Shown here piece by piece: positions 42,238-50,917 of a stretch of 58,991 nucleotides of DNA. Below the pieces are notes generated by a model. The model had not been told where the DNA came from. It was given only the letters and a program-made list of their open reading frames with translations, and ran no database searches. This DNA is from an uncultured Desulfuromonadales bacterium. Lineage in GTDB: Bacteria; Desulfobacterota; Desulfuromonadia; Desulfuromonadales; Geopsychrobacteraceae. Position numbers and translations under genes: made by a program. Positions within the stretch are counted from its first letter, which is position 1. Each line of letters begins with the position of its first letter. Where the stretch lies: the NCBI GenBank assembly GCA_947259685.1, contig CAMYNC010000040.1:1-58991 (forward strand). Reading direction: 5' to 3'.

Positions 42238-44904
42238 TTGTCCGAGACCCAACAACAGATCATTGCTGCTGCTGCGACCGGCGCTTTGGTATTGACCGCC
42301 AACAAGCGGTTAGCTCGTTACCTGATCACTCTCTTTGATCAGCAGATGCAGCAGAGCGGCAAGCAGGCCTGGCCGACCCCGGAGATTGTCAGCTTTGAAG
42401 GCTGGTTACAGCGCTGCCTAGGCCAGCTTGACGAAAGCTGGCGGATGCTGGATGGCTTTCCCGCTTTGCGCCTGTGGGAACAGCTGATCGAACAGGCTTC
42501 GCTCGGCAGTGAACTGGAGCTCTTGCAGATTTCCGCCACAGCTCGCAAAGCGCAAGAAGCCCACCAGCGGGCAATCGCATATGATATCCGCTGGGATGAT
42601 GCAACCTTGACCGAAGACCAGCAGGTCTTTCGCCGCTGGCAAGGAGACTATCAGCAGACCTGCCACAAACATCATTGGCTCGATCGGGCTGAACTGCCAA
42701 AACGGCTTTACTCTGCCATGGCCGCCGGAGAACTTGCTCTGCCGCAAGAGGTTTTGCTGGTCGGTTTCGATCAATGGTCTCCCGAACTGGAAGGGCTGCG
42801 TCAGCTGATTGAACAGGCGAATGGCCAGCTGCTTGAACTTCAACCCAAGCCTCGTCCGCAGGCTAGCTGCGGCAGTTATCCCTGTCCGGACCCACGCCAG
42901 GAGGTTGAACTTGCTGCCCGTTGGTCACGACGTTTGCTCGAACAGGGTGCCGCATCAATCGGTATCGTGGTGCCTGATCTACAGGTGCGGCGGAAAGAGA
43001 TCGAGCGGATTTTCCGGCAGCAGATAGATCCTGCCGCTGATTTGCAGCTGCAAGATGAAGACGCAGCCTTCAGCCTGTCTTTAGGAGCCCCCTTGGCGGA
43101 TCAGGGGCCGATCTATGCGGCATTGCAGATTCTCGGCGCCGGTTATCGGCTTACTGTCGACCAGGTTGGCTATCTATTGCGGACCCCCTACCTGGGCGGC
43201 AGTCAGAGCGAGGCTGACCGGCGGGCACGGCTCGATAGATGGTTGCGCTCTTTCCGGCAACAGCAAATCGGTCTGAAAAAACTAAGCCAACTGGCAGCCG
43301 ATCATGCTCGCGCCGTAAGTGCTGCAGAAATCTTTTTGACTTTGTTGAAGGCGCTGGAAACCCGCGAGCGGCTGCTCCCGGGCGAATGGGCAGGGCGCTT
43401 TTCTCAACTGCTGCAGGCCATCGGCTGGCCTGGTGAGCGGTGCTTATCGAGCAGTGAATATCAGATGGTCAAAGCCTGGCAGGAAAAACTGTTGCCGGCA
43501 CTCGCTTCTCTCGACTCGGTAGCGGTGCCGATCGACCGGCAGCAGGCTCTTGGATTGCTACGCCGTTTGGCGAATGATATCGAATTCCAACTGGAAGCAC
43601 CGACCGGGCCGGTGCAGGTTGTGGGGCTGCTCGAGTCGGCAGGGCTGGATTTTGAGCATCTTTGGGTGATGGGCTGCAATGAAGGGACATTTCCGGCTGC
43701 GGCCCGTCCCAATCCTTTTTTGCCTATCAACCTGCAAATTGAAAAGGGCATGCCCCATGCCAGCGCTGAACGCGAACTGGAGTTTGCGCGGAATGTCTTG
43801 CAGCGCCTCAAGGCGGCGAGTCCTGATTGTGTCTTCAGCTATGGGCAACGCAGCGGTGATTGTGACTTGCGCCCCAGCCCGCTGATCAGTGACCTGCCAC
43901 TGGTGGAACCGGTCTTTGCTGAGCGGCAGGATGCCATTTCTCGGCAGATGGCTACTGCACCTGAATTAAATCGCTGGCAGGATCTTCAAGGGCCGTTACT
44001 GTCAGCTGCCGTGGGCGAGGGGGGGACGGCGATTCTTAAGGATCAGGCGCTTTGCCCGTTTCGGGCCTTTGCCCATTTCCGTTTGCGCGCCACAGCTTTT
44101 GAGCAAGCCCAGCCGGGACTCGATCCGCTGACGCGAGGGAACCTGGTGCACAAGGTTCTGGAATATTTCTGGCGGGAAGTCAAAGATCAGCAGCGACTGT
44201 TGCAGTTGGATGAGCAGGGCCGTGACGAGTTGATCGAACAGCAGGTCGGTCGGGCACTTAACGATTATTTTGCCGAACAGGGTGTGCCCTCGGCGAGATT
44301 GCTGCAGATTGAACAGCAGCGGTTGCAGGGCCTGATAGCGGAATGGTTGCTTGAGGTTGAGGTGGAAAGAGCTGCGTTTTGCGTGGTGGAGACCGAACAG
44401 GAGCATTATGAACAGATCGGACCGTTGAAAATCAGAACGTTTATCGATCGCATCGATCAGTTGGAGGATGGCAGCCAGGTGATTCTCGATTACAAGACCG
44501 GGCAGGTGAGGTTGGATAGCTTACTGGCAGAGCGGCTGCTGGAACCGCAGCTGCCGATTTATGCCATCGCCAGTGACGAAACTGAAGCCGATGGCGTGGC
44601 CTTTGCTCAGCTTCGGCGTGGTGGCTGTAAACTCACCGGCATCGCCCGCGTGGCCAAGCTGCTGCCCAAAGTTCCGGGGGTCGATAAGTGCAAGCAGGCT
44701 CAGGAGTTGGAACTGAACGACTGGTCGCAGGTGCTGGCTCACTGGCGACGACAGCTGGAACAGTTGGCCAGCGACTTTGTTGCCGGTCAGGCGGCGGTTG
44801 ATCCGGTCGATGTCGAAATAGCCTGCCGCTTTTGCGATTTAAACGGTCTCTGTCGGATCGCCGAAGCCCAGCCAGAACCTGTGCTGAGCGAGGAAACGCA
44901 ATGA
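42238..44904 (+). CDS. AddB-like PD-(D/E)XK nuclease (helicase-like DNA repair protein)
   Basis: The 888-residue protein is of the AddB-like 'probable DNA repair protein' type. The N-terminal two thirds are a helicase-like fold without a classical Walker A (LVLTANKRLARYLITLFDQQ, VVGLLESAGLDFEHLWVMGCN). The C-terminus is a PD-(D/E)XK nuclease: LVHKVLEYFW, KIRTFIDRID and VILDYKTGQV (about res 747-756). Cysteines in DQALCPFRAF and ACRFCDLNGLCR are spaced as the iron-sulfur staple of AddB nucleases. It starts at TTG 42238, seven bases after GGAGG. The stop overlaps the start of the helicase gene (ATGA). Confidence 0.85.
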   Translation: MSETQQQIIAAAATGALVLTANKRLARYLITLFDQQMQQSGKQAWPTPEIVSFEGWLQRCLGQLDESWRMLDGFPALRLWEQLIEQASLGSELELLQISATARKAQEAHQRAIAYDIRWDDATLTEDQQVFRRWQGDYQQTCHKHHWLDRAELPKRLYSAMAAGELALPQEVLLVGFDQWSPELEGLRQLIEQANGQLLELQPKPRPQASCGSYPCPDPRQEVELAARWSRRLLEQGAASIGIVVPDLQVRRKEIERIFRQQIDPAADLQLQDEDAAFSLSLGAPLADQGPIYAALQILGAGYRLTVDQVGYLLRTPYLGGSQSEADRRARLDRWLRSFRQQQIGLKKLSQLAADHARAVSAAEIFLTLLKALETRERLLPGEWAGRFSQLLQAIGWPGERCLSSSEYQMVKAWQEKLLPALASLDSVAVPIDRQQALGLLRRLANDIEFQLEAPTGPVQVVGLLESAGLDFEHLWVMGCNEGTFPAAARPNPFLPINLQIEKGMPHASAERELEFARNVLQRLKAASPDCVFSYGQRSGDCDLRPSPLISDLPLVEPVFAERQDAISRQMATAPELNRWQDLQGPLLSAAVGEGGTAILKDQALCPFRAFAHFRLRATAFEQAQPGLDPLTRGNLVHKVLEYFWREVKDQQRLLQLDEQGRDELIEQQVGRALNDYFAEQGVPSARLLQIEQQRLQGLIAEWLLEVEVERAAFCVVETEQEHYEQIGPLKIRTFIDRIDQLEDGSQVILDYKTGQVRLDSLLAERLLEPQLPIYAIASDETEADGVAFAQLRRGGCKLTGIARVAKLLPKVPGVDKCKQAQELELNDWSQVLAHWRRQLEQLASDFVAGQAAVDPVDVEIACRFCDLNGLCRIAEAQPEPVLSEETQ

Positions 44905-47900
44905 GTGCTGCAATGAATATCGCGGACCAGGCAGAGCGCAGTGCGGCCATCGATCCGGCGCGTTCCTTTATCGTTCAGGCGCCGGCCGGATCGGGAAAAA
45001 CCGAACTGCTGATTCAGCGTTTTCTCGCCCTGCTCGGAACCGCGGAACGGCCGCAACAGATCTTGGCGATCACTTTTACCCGCAAGGCTGCTGCCGAAAT
45101 GCGCAGCCGCTTGCTCGATGCTTTGAGCGAGGCGCAAAGTGACTGTCCGCCGGAAGCACATAAAAAATTAACCTGGCAGTTGGCAAATCAGGCATTGCAA
45201 CAGGATAGAAAACAGCAGTGGGAATTGCTGCAGAACCCATCCTTGCTGTCGATCCAGACCATTGACAGTTTCAATGCCGGACTGGTGCATAAAATGCCCT
45301 GGGTCAGCCGCTTCGGTGGTATGCCGGAGCTGGCAGAAGATGCCGATCCGCTCTATCGGCAGGCCGCCGAGAATTTACTCGCCCGTCTCGGCAGCGACCA
45401 ATCGGGCGCTGAGCAGGTCGCCCTGTTGTTGGCCCATTTGGATAACCGGATGGAGCGCTTGCAGCAATTGCTAATGGAAATGCTGCGCAAGCGGGATCAG
45501 TGGTTACGGCATCTGCTTGGTATCAAAGGGAGCGATTCGCGGGCTTTGCTGGAAAACGCCCTGGTGATGCTGGTGGAAAACTGCCTGAATGAGCTGACAG
45601 CATGCTTACCTCCAGCTTTGCAGGATGACCTGTTGAGCTGCGGCCGATACGCCGCCAGCCAACTCTGGGACCAGGGGCCGCGGCCCTTGCTCGCTCTGAC
45701 CGATCTCGATTGGATCCCTAGAGCAGAGGTTGAACACCTGCCTTTATGGCAAGGGCTCGCTGACCTGCTACTCACCTCTGCTGGAGATCTGCGCAAATCG
45801 CGCGGGATTAATGTGAAGTGCGGTTTTCCCGCCGGCAAAGAGGGGCAAGAGGCCAAACAGCGAATGCAAACCCTGCTTGGAGTACTGGAAGAGCATCCAG
45901 AGCTTATCCGCCTGCTGGCCCGCTGCCGCGAATTGCCCAGCGCGCAATATATGACTGAACAGTGGGAAATTTTACAGGCGCTGATCGAACTGCTGCCGCT
46001 GCTGGTCGGTGAACTCTGGCTGGTGTTTCGCGGGGAAGGGCAGACCGACTTTGCCGAAATTGCCCTGCGCGCCCGTGAAGCGCTCTGCAGCAGCGAGAAC
46101 CCGAGCGACCTGCTGCTTAAGCTTGACAGTCAGTTGGAACATATCCTGGTCGATGAATTCCAGGATACTTCCTGGTTGCAGTATCAATTGCTGGAAACCC
46201 TAACCAGCGGTTGGTTGCCCGGAGATAGGCGGACTTTGTTTCTGGTCGGCGACCCCATGCAGTCGATCTACCGCTTTCGCGAAGCCGAAGTCGGCCTGTT
46301 TCTGCGGACCTTTCGGGGCAGGTTGGGGAAGGCTGGGCCGACTCTGCAGCCCCTGCAGCTAAAGTGCAACTTTCGCTCGCAACAGGGGATCGTCGATTGG
46401 GTGAATCGGTGTTTCGCCGGAATCTTTCCAGCCAATGTCGATGAAGCCAGCGGGGCAGTGCCACTGGCCGTGGCCGAATCGATCCATCCTGAATTGGCCA
46501 GGCCGGCCTGTCAGCTGCATGCTTTCAATGGACGTGATGAGGGCGCTGAAGCAGAGACAGTTTTGCGTCTGATCAAAACTGCCAAGGCTGAAGATCCAAA
46601 CCAGAGGGTGGCGATTCTGGTGCGCAGTCGTACTCATTTACCACATATCCTGCAGCTGTTGCGCCAGCACCATTTGCCTTATCAGGCCCAGGATATCGAA
46701 CTGCTCGGCGAACAGCCGGTGGCGTTGGATATTCTGGCATTGACTCGAGCGTTGCTACATCGCGCTGACCGGCTGGCCTGGTTGACGGTTTTACGCGCCC
46801 CCTGGGCGGCTTTGAGTTTACATGATCTCTATGCCCTGGTTGCCGAAGCGCCCCAGGCGACGCTGCCGAGTTTATTGCAGGATCGGTCACGCTTGCAGAC
46901 CCTTACGGCCGCAGGGCAACAGCAGCTTGCCCGGGTCTGGCCGATTCTGGATGCGGGCTTGAACAAGCGTGGCTGTTTGAATTTACGGACCTTGGTGGAA
47001 GGCTGCTGGTTGGCGCTGGGCGGCCCGGCCTGCTACGATCATGAAGGTGTGGAGAATGCCGCGCTGGTCTTCGATTTACTCGAGTCGCTGGAGACGGGGG
47101 GCGATTTGCCAGCGGCGGAGTCGCTGGAACAAGGGTTGTCAAGGCTGTTTGCCGCCTCCAACACTGAAGCCGACAGCAGTTTACAGGTGATGACCATCCA
47201 TAAGGCCAAGGGGCTGGAGTTTGACCAGGTGATCCTGCCCGGTCTCGGGCGTAAACCGCGTGGTGATGACACCCCGCTGCTGCGATGGCTGGAACATCCT
47301 GATTACGGTTTGCTGCTGGCCCCGATCGCGCCGCGCGATGGCAGCGACCAGGATCCGATCTATAAGCTGATCGGCCAGCTGGAGCGGGAAAAGCAGGAAC
47401 TTGAGATTGCCCGCCTGCTCTATGTCGCTGCCACACGGGCCAAACAGCAGCTGCACCTGCTCGGCCATGCCCGGGAAAGCGCCAAGGGAGAACTTAACCC
47501 TGAACGGGGCTCTTTGCTGGAAACCCTCTGGCCGGTGGTTGAGGGGCAATTTGCTGCGATCGCGATCGCAGCTGAGGAAACTGCAGTTCAGCGGCTGCAA
47601 TTAACCCTCGCGCAGCTGCCCCTCGATTGGCACCAGCCGCAACTGTTGGCCGCTCCTATGCCGCAGGGACTGAAGGCCGAACGTGCTTCGGACGCCGAAC
47701 AGTTCGTGGAACAGGAGGTGCTTTTTTCAGGCTGGGAAAGTCAGGTACAACGGCATATCGGTACTCTGGTCCATTTGCTATTGGAAAAATTAGTCAAACA
47801 AGGCGTGGGCAGTTGGAACGCTGATGAGCCTCAGCAGCAATTGATCCTCAGGCGCCAGCTCGCGGCCTTGGGAGTTCCCGCTGCCGAGCATGATACGGCT

Positions 47901-48281
47901 ATGAAAAGCATTTTTGCAGCAGTGCAGAAAACCCTGAGCAGTGAGCGGGGCCGATGGATTCTTGAGCCGCACCTGGAATCTGCTTGCGAATTGGCCTTGA
48001 CCGGGTTGGTCGACGGCGGCCTTATTCACGCGATTATCGACCGAACCTTCGTTGATGAACAGGGGGACCGTTGGGTCATTGACTATAAGGTCAGCACTCC
48101 GAAATCGAATGAATCCGAAAAGGCTTTTTTCAGCAGGAAATTAACTCAGTACCGGGGACAGTTGGAAAGCTATCAGCAACTGTTATTCGCCATGGAACCG
48201 GAGCGGCAGATTAGGCTGGCGCTCTATTTTCCGCTGATCGATGGCTGGTGTGAGCTGCAACCAGAAACTGCAGCAGGTTAG
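44901..48281 (+). CDS. AddA-like UvrD/Rep helicase-nuclease
   Basis: The 1126-residue protein has all superfamily 1 helicase motifs: Walker A VQAPAGSGKTELLIQRFLAL, ITFTRKAAAEMRSRLL, VDEFQDTSWLQ, LVGDPMQSIYRFREAEVGLF, LQLKCNFRSQQGIVDWVN, VMTIHKAKGLEFDQVILPGL and LLYVAATRAKQQLHLL. The C-terminal nuclease domain carries AIIDRTFVDEQGDRWVIDYK. With the upstream AddB-like protein it likely forms a DNA end-processing helicase-nuclease used in double-strand break repair, analogous to AddAB or RecBCD. The frame is open upstream to 44832, but ATG 44901 overlaps the preceding TGA by four bases and is chosen. Confidence 0.92.
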   Translation: MSAAMNIADQAERSAAIDPARSFIVQAPAGSGKTELLIQRFLALLGTAERPQQILAITFTRKAAAEMRSRLLDALSEAQSDCPPEAHKKLTWQLANQALQQDRKQQWELLQNPSLLSIQTIDSFNAGLVHKMPWVSRFGGMPELAEDADPLYRQAAENLLARLGSDQSGAEQVALLLAHLDNRMERLQQLLMEMLRKRDQWLRHLLGIKGSDSRALLENALVMLVENCLNELTACLPPALQDDLLSCGRYAASQLWDQGPRPLLALTDLDWIPRAEVEHLPLWQGLADLLLTSAGDLRKSRGINVKCGFPAGKEGQEAKQRMQTLLGVLEEHPELIRLLARCRELPSAQYMTEQWEILQALIELLPLLVGELWLVFRGEGQTDFAEIALRAREALCSSENPSDLLLKLDSQLEHILVDEFQDTSWLQYQLLETLTSGWLPGDRRTLFLVGDPMQSIYRFREAEVGLFLRTFRGRLGKAGPTLQPLQLKCNFRSQQGIVDWVNRCFAGIFPANVDEASGAVPLAVAESIHPELARPACQLHAFNGRDEGAEAETVLRLIKTAKAEDPNQRVAILVRSRTHLPHILQLLRQHHLPYQAQDIELLGEQPVALDILALTRALLHRADRLAWLTVLRAPWAALSLHDLYALVAEAPQATLPSLLQDRSRLQTLTAAGQQQLARVWPILDAGLNKRGCLNLRTLVEGCWLALGGPACYDHEGVENAALVFDLLESLETGGDLPAAESLEQGLSRLFAASNTEADSSLQVMTIHKAKGLEFDQVILPGLGRKPRGDDTPLLRWLEHPDYGLLLAPIAPRDGSDQDPIYKLIGQLEREKQELEIARLLYVAATRAKQQLHLLGHARESAKGELNPERGSLLETLWPVVEGQFAAIAIAAEETAVQRLQLTLAQLPLDWHQPQLLAAPMPQGLKAERASDAEQFVEQEVLFSGWESQVQRHIGTLVHLLLEKLVKQGVGSWNADEPQQQLILRRQLAALGVPAAEHDTAMKSIFAAVQKTLSSERGRWILEPHLESACELALTGLVDGGLIHAIIDRTFVDEQGDRWVIDYKVSTPKSNESEKAFFSRKLTQYRGQLESYQQLLFAMEPERQIRLALYFPLIDGWCELQPETAAG

Positions 48282-48384
48282 GATTTTTTTCCAAGGCTGA
48301 CTGTCCATTTACCCCACCAGCCCTGGGAAGGATTTAATGCCTTGCTAAGCTTTACCAAGAAAGGATTTATTCAAAAAAAGCGTC

Positions 48385-48864
48385 TTAACCGGTGGTCTGG
48401 GAGGCTGGCTTTAATTGAAGAATCTGGCCGGTCAGGTAGCTTTCCTTTGGATTGACACGAACCAGGCTTTTGATCGCTTTGGGAGCCAGGTGTAGGCGGA
48501 AAACTGCATCTTCCCGCTTCACCAGGGTGAGCTCAATAATTTTCTTCAGGGAGCCGATGCGCATTTCGGTTTCGATTACATAACACCATTCCCGATCGCC
48601 ATCAGCAGTGTTGACCAGACGTCTGGTTTTAACCGGCAGAACTGAATAGATTTCGACCTCATTGGTATTTTGAATCGGATGCACACCGAAACTGATCATC
48701 AGGTCTTCGCCTTCTTTGAAGGTGGAAAAATCGAAGACGTTCAGGATCGATTGACGGGAGTCCATATCGATTTCTGCTTCAATCGCTGGAATTTTCAATG
48801 CCGGAAAAGAAACCCACTCGCACCAGCCGATATCGATCAGTAATGAATTTTTGTTTTTTCGCAT
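48385..48864 (-). CDS. PF05618-like (RimK-associated 'ATP-dependent zinc protease') protein, divergent
   Basis: The 159-residue product follows the pattern of the PF05618 family: GWCEWVSFPALKIPAIEAEI near the N-terminus, then ISFGVHPIQNTN, KTRRLVNTADGDREWCYVIE, IELTLVKRED, and VNPKESYLTGQ. The family has a retropepsin-like DTGA active site in IDTGAR; here it reads IDMDSR, keeping the first Asp but losing Thr and Gly. The LGR motif near the end reads LAPKAI. It may have lost peptidase activity and act as a binding protein. ATG 48864. No ATP-grasp RimK partner is near. Confidence 0.65.
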   Translation of the reverse strand: MRKNKNSLLIDIGWCEWVSFPALKIPAIEAEIDMDSRQSILNVFDFSTFKEGEDLMISFGVHPIQNTNEVEIYSVLPVKTRRLVNTADGDREWCYVIETEMRIGSLKKIIELTLVKREDAVFRLHLAPKAIKSLVRVNPKESYLTGQILQLKPASQTTG

Positions 48865-49022
48865 AATCCCTCGAGTCCCCTCGTGACAATGTGTAAATTC
48901 TAATGGTTAGATATTAGCCAGCTGTTTGGTAGAAGTAAACTTTTCTAATATTAAAATCGAGAGCAGGAAAAATTTTTAAGTGTACGAAAGTACAGAGGAT
49001 AATCGCTTTATGGTGGAGGGTG

Positions 49023-49048
49023 GCGGGCTTCAGGAATCAAAAGCCCGC
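49023..49048. terminator. Bidirectional hairpin after the DUF6178-like gene
   Basis: GCGGGCTT (49023-49030) pairs with AAGCCCGC (49041-49048) around a ten-base loop, just beyond the stop of the minus-strand gene. There is no good T tract on that strand, so it may act as a transcript-end stabiliser or weak terminator. Confidence 0.5.
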
Positions 49049-49055
49049 TAATTTG

Positions 49056-50741
49056 CTAACGTTTACTGTTGAGGGATTCGTCGGCAAATATCAGGAAACT
49101 CGGGTGGAAGTTGTCTGCTGGGTTGAGGTATTCACAAAGTTCCTCCTCCCAGCATTCAAGGCAAAATTGAGCAAAAAAATCGCAGCCGGGGGAGAGCTCA
49201 TGGAGAAAGGCGCAGAACCCTTGGCCGAATTCTTTACTGATTTGACCAGCCTCCAGGGTTTTTTCGCAAAGTTCCGCTAAAGCTGCTAAGGGCAGCGGCA
49301 CAGGCTCCAGGGAGCTGCCAAGAACCTGGTTGGCAACCGCCGTCATGAGCAGGCTGGTCAGGGTCAGATGCTGGGGCTGCAATTCTTCGTCCATCGGCAG
49401 GGCAAACGGGAGCTGTCCTGTGAATAGCTTTTCCAGTGCTTTTAGCTGTTGCAGCCGGGTATCGACCGTTCGCAGGTCTTTGTTGCTGGCAATTTCTTGC
49501 AGAACGCTCGGTGAGTCTTCCGTCGCATCAATATATAAGTAGGCAGGCTGCTGTAAGAGGGAATCGATAAATAGTTGTTCCGGATAGTCCAGCAGCTTGC
49601 CGATCGGGCTAGTTACCAGCTGTTGCGCTTGCAGTTGCCGTTTGCGGATCAAACTATAGCCATATTGATAGAGTTGCTGCAGGTAACTGGTTTTAAAGAT
49701 TGCTTCCGCTTGTCCCAGGTCATTACCTACCAGGTTTTCCAGGGCCAGATTGAGGGTTCTGTATAGCGATTGCAGGTTTTCGCTGATCGCCTCTGTTGAA
49801 GCTAGATCTGTCTGGTCCGCGCTCATTTTGCGGTTGGCCAGCAGGCAAAGTTCCGTCGCTAACTGGTGGCTGATGTCGGTCGCCAGAATCTCACCCAGCA
49901 GGTTGTCCGGCACTGCATGGGCCAACAAGGCTCCCGGATTTTGCATGCCATCGGCTTCAATGTTGAAGTCTTCCTTGCCCCCGGCTTGAAAAGACTCGGT
50001 GTCGATATAGCTATACAGGGCTTTGGCTTCTGCAACGGGCAAAATGCCAAGATCCAGCAGGCGGTTGTCCCTGGATTGGTAAACTTCCTCTTCCAGCACC
50101 GAAGTGATTTCACTGCGGATCATTTCCATCACCAGCAGGTAAGTTTCCTGCTCCTGCTGCATCAGTATTGTTAGCAAGGCGCCGATGATTTTGGCGGCAT
50201 CCTCACTTGCATATTCAATATCGTACAGCCCTTCCAGGCGGTTGGCGTTTTCTACCTCGTCATCATCAAAGGCTTCCAGACCGCGGGTGATGTTCAGGTG
50301 TTTTTTCAGGAACAGGGCCAACAGCTCCGGTTCAATCTCTTTCGCCAATCGGCAAATTTTGTCCGCTCCCGTTGACAGCAGCAGGTCCAGCCAATGCAGA
50401 GACAGCACCGGGCTGAGTTCGTCGCCGTTCCAGCAATCCAGATCGAGCAGGGTTGTCAGCTGCTCGGTGTTCGCCAGCATCAGCAGCTCGCTGGAAGAGT
50501 CAGGGCCAAGCTGATTCACGGTCAGGTAGAGTTCCTGAGGATGCAGCTGCGGGACCAATTTCTCTACATCATGCGCATTCAACAGCAGATCGAGTTTCTG
50601 CTTGCCCTGCGCCTGACGGATCATCTCCAGCCGTTCGGCAGCACTGAGAGCATTATACTCTTTGACTGTTAACATTTTCCCCTGCCGGTGCAGGGTAAGA
50701 TGGCCGATCCGGCGTTCTTTCGGCAGATGAATGCTGGTCAT
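49056..50741 (-). CDS. DUF6178-like protein
   Basis: This 561-residue cytosolic protein is mostly alpha-helical, with no membrane segment and no recognised catalytic motif. Helical segments such as EYNALSAAERLEMIRQAQG, KLDLLLNAHDVEKLVPQLHP, LVMEMIRSEITSVLEEEVYQ and RLLDLGILPVAEAKALYSYI match the DUF6178 family found in Desulfuromonadales. Function unknown. ATG 50741 has GGGAGA eight bases upstream; an internal start at residue 23 (MLTVKEYN) is also possible. It is divergent from the BarA-like kinase. Confidence 0.75.
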   Translation of the reverse strand: MTSIHLPKERRIGHLTLHRQGKMLTVKEYNALSAAERLEMIRQAQGKQKLDLLLNAHDVEKLVPQLHPQELYLTVNQLGPDSSSELLMLANTEQLTTLLDLDCWNGDELSPVLSLHWLDLLLSTGADKICRLAKEIEPELLALFLKKHLNITRGLEAFDDDEVENANRLEGLYDIEYASEDAAKIIGALLTILMQQEQETYLLVMEMIRSEITSVLEEEVYQSRDNRLLDLGILPVAEAKALYSYIDTESFQAGGKEDFNIEADGMQNPGALLAHAVPDNLLGEILATDISHQLATELCLLANRKMSADQTDLASTEAISENLQSLYRTLNLALENLVGNDLGQAEAIFKTSYLQQLYQYGYSLIRKRQLQAQQLVTSPIGKLLDYPEQLFIDSLLQQPAYLYIDATEDSPSVLQEIASNKDLRTVDTRLQQLKALEKLFTGQLPFALPMDEELQPQHLTLTSLLMTAVANQVLGSSLEPVPLPLAALAELCEKTLEAGQISKEFGQGFCAFLHELSPGCDFFAQFCLECWEEELCEYLNPADNFHPSFLIFADESLNSKR

Positions 50742-50917
50742 GAGTGTATTCTCCCGGGCTGTTATTAACGTCTCTGGAAAAGGGACGCTACTCTAAGGCA
50801 GCCGCCTGATAAAGGCAATGTTTGATTGTAATAATAGTCGAATAATCAAGCTTTTACTTTAATTAAGTCACGAGAATTGCTAACCTAAAATGTAAATTTT
50901 TTCTAGGGACATTGCTA

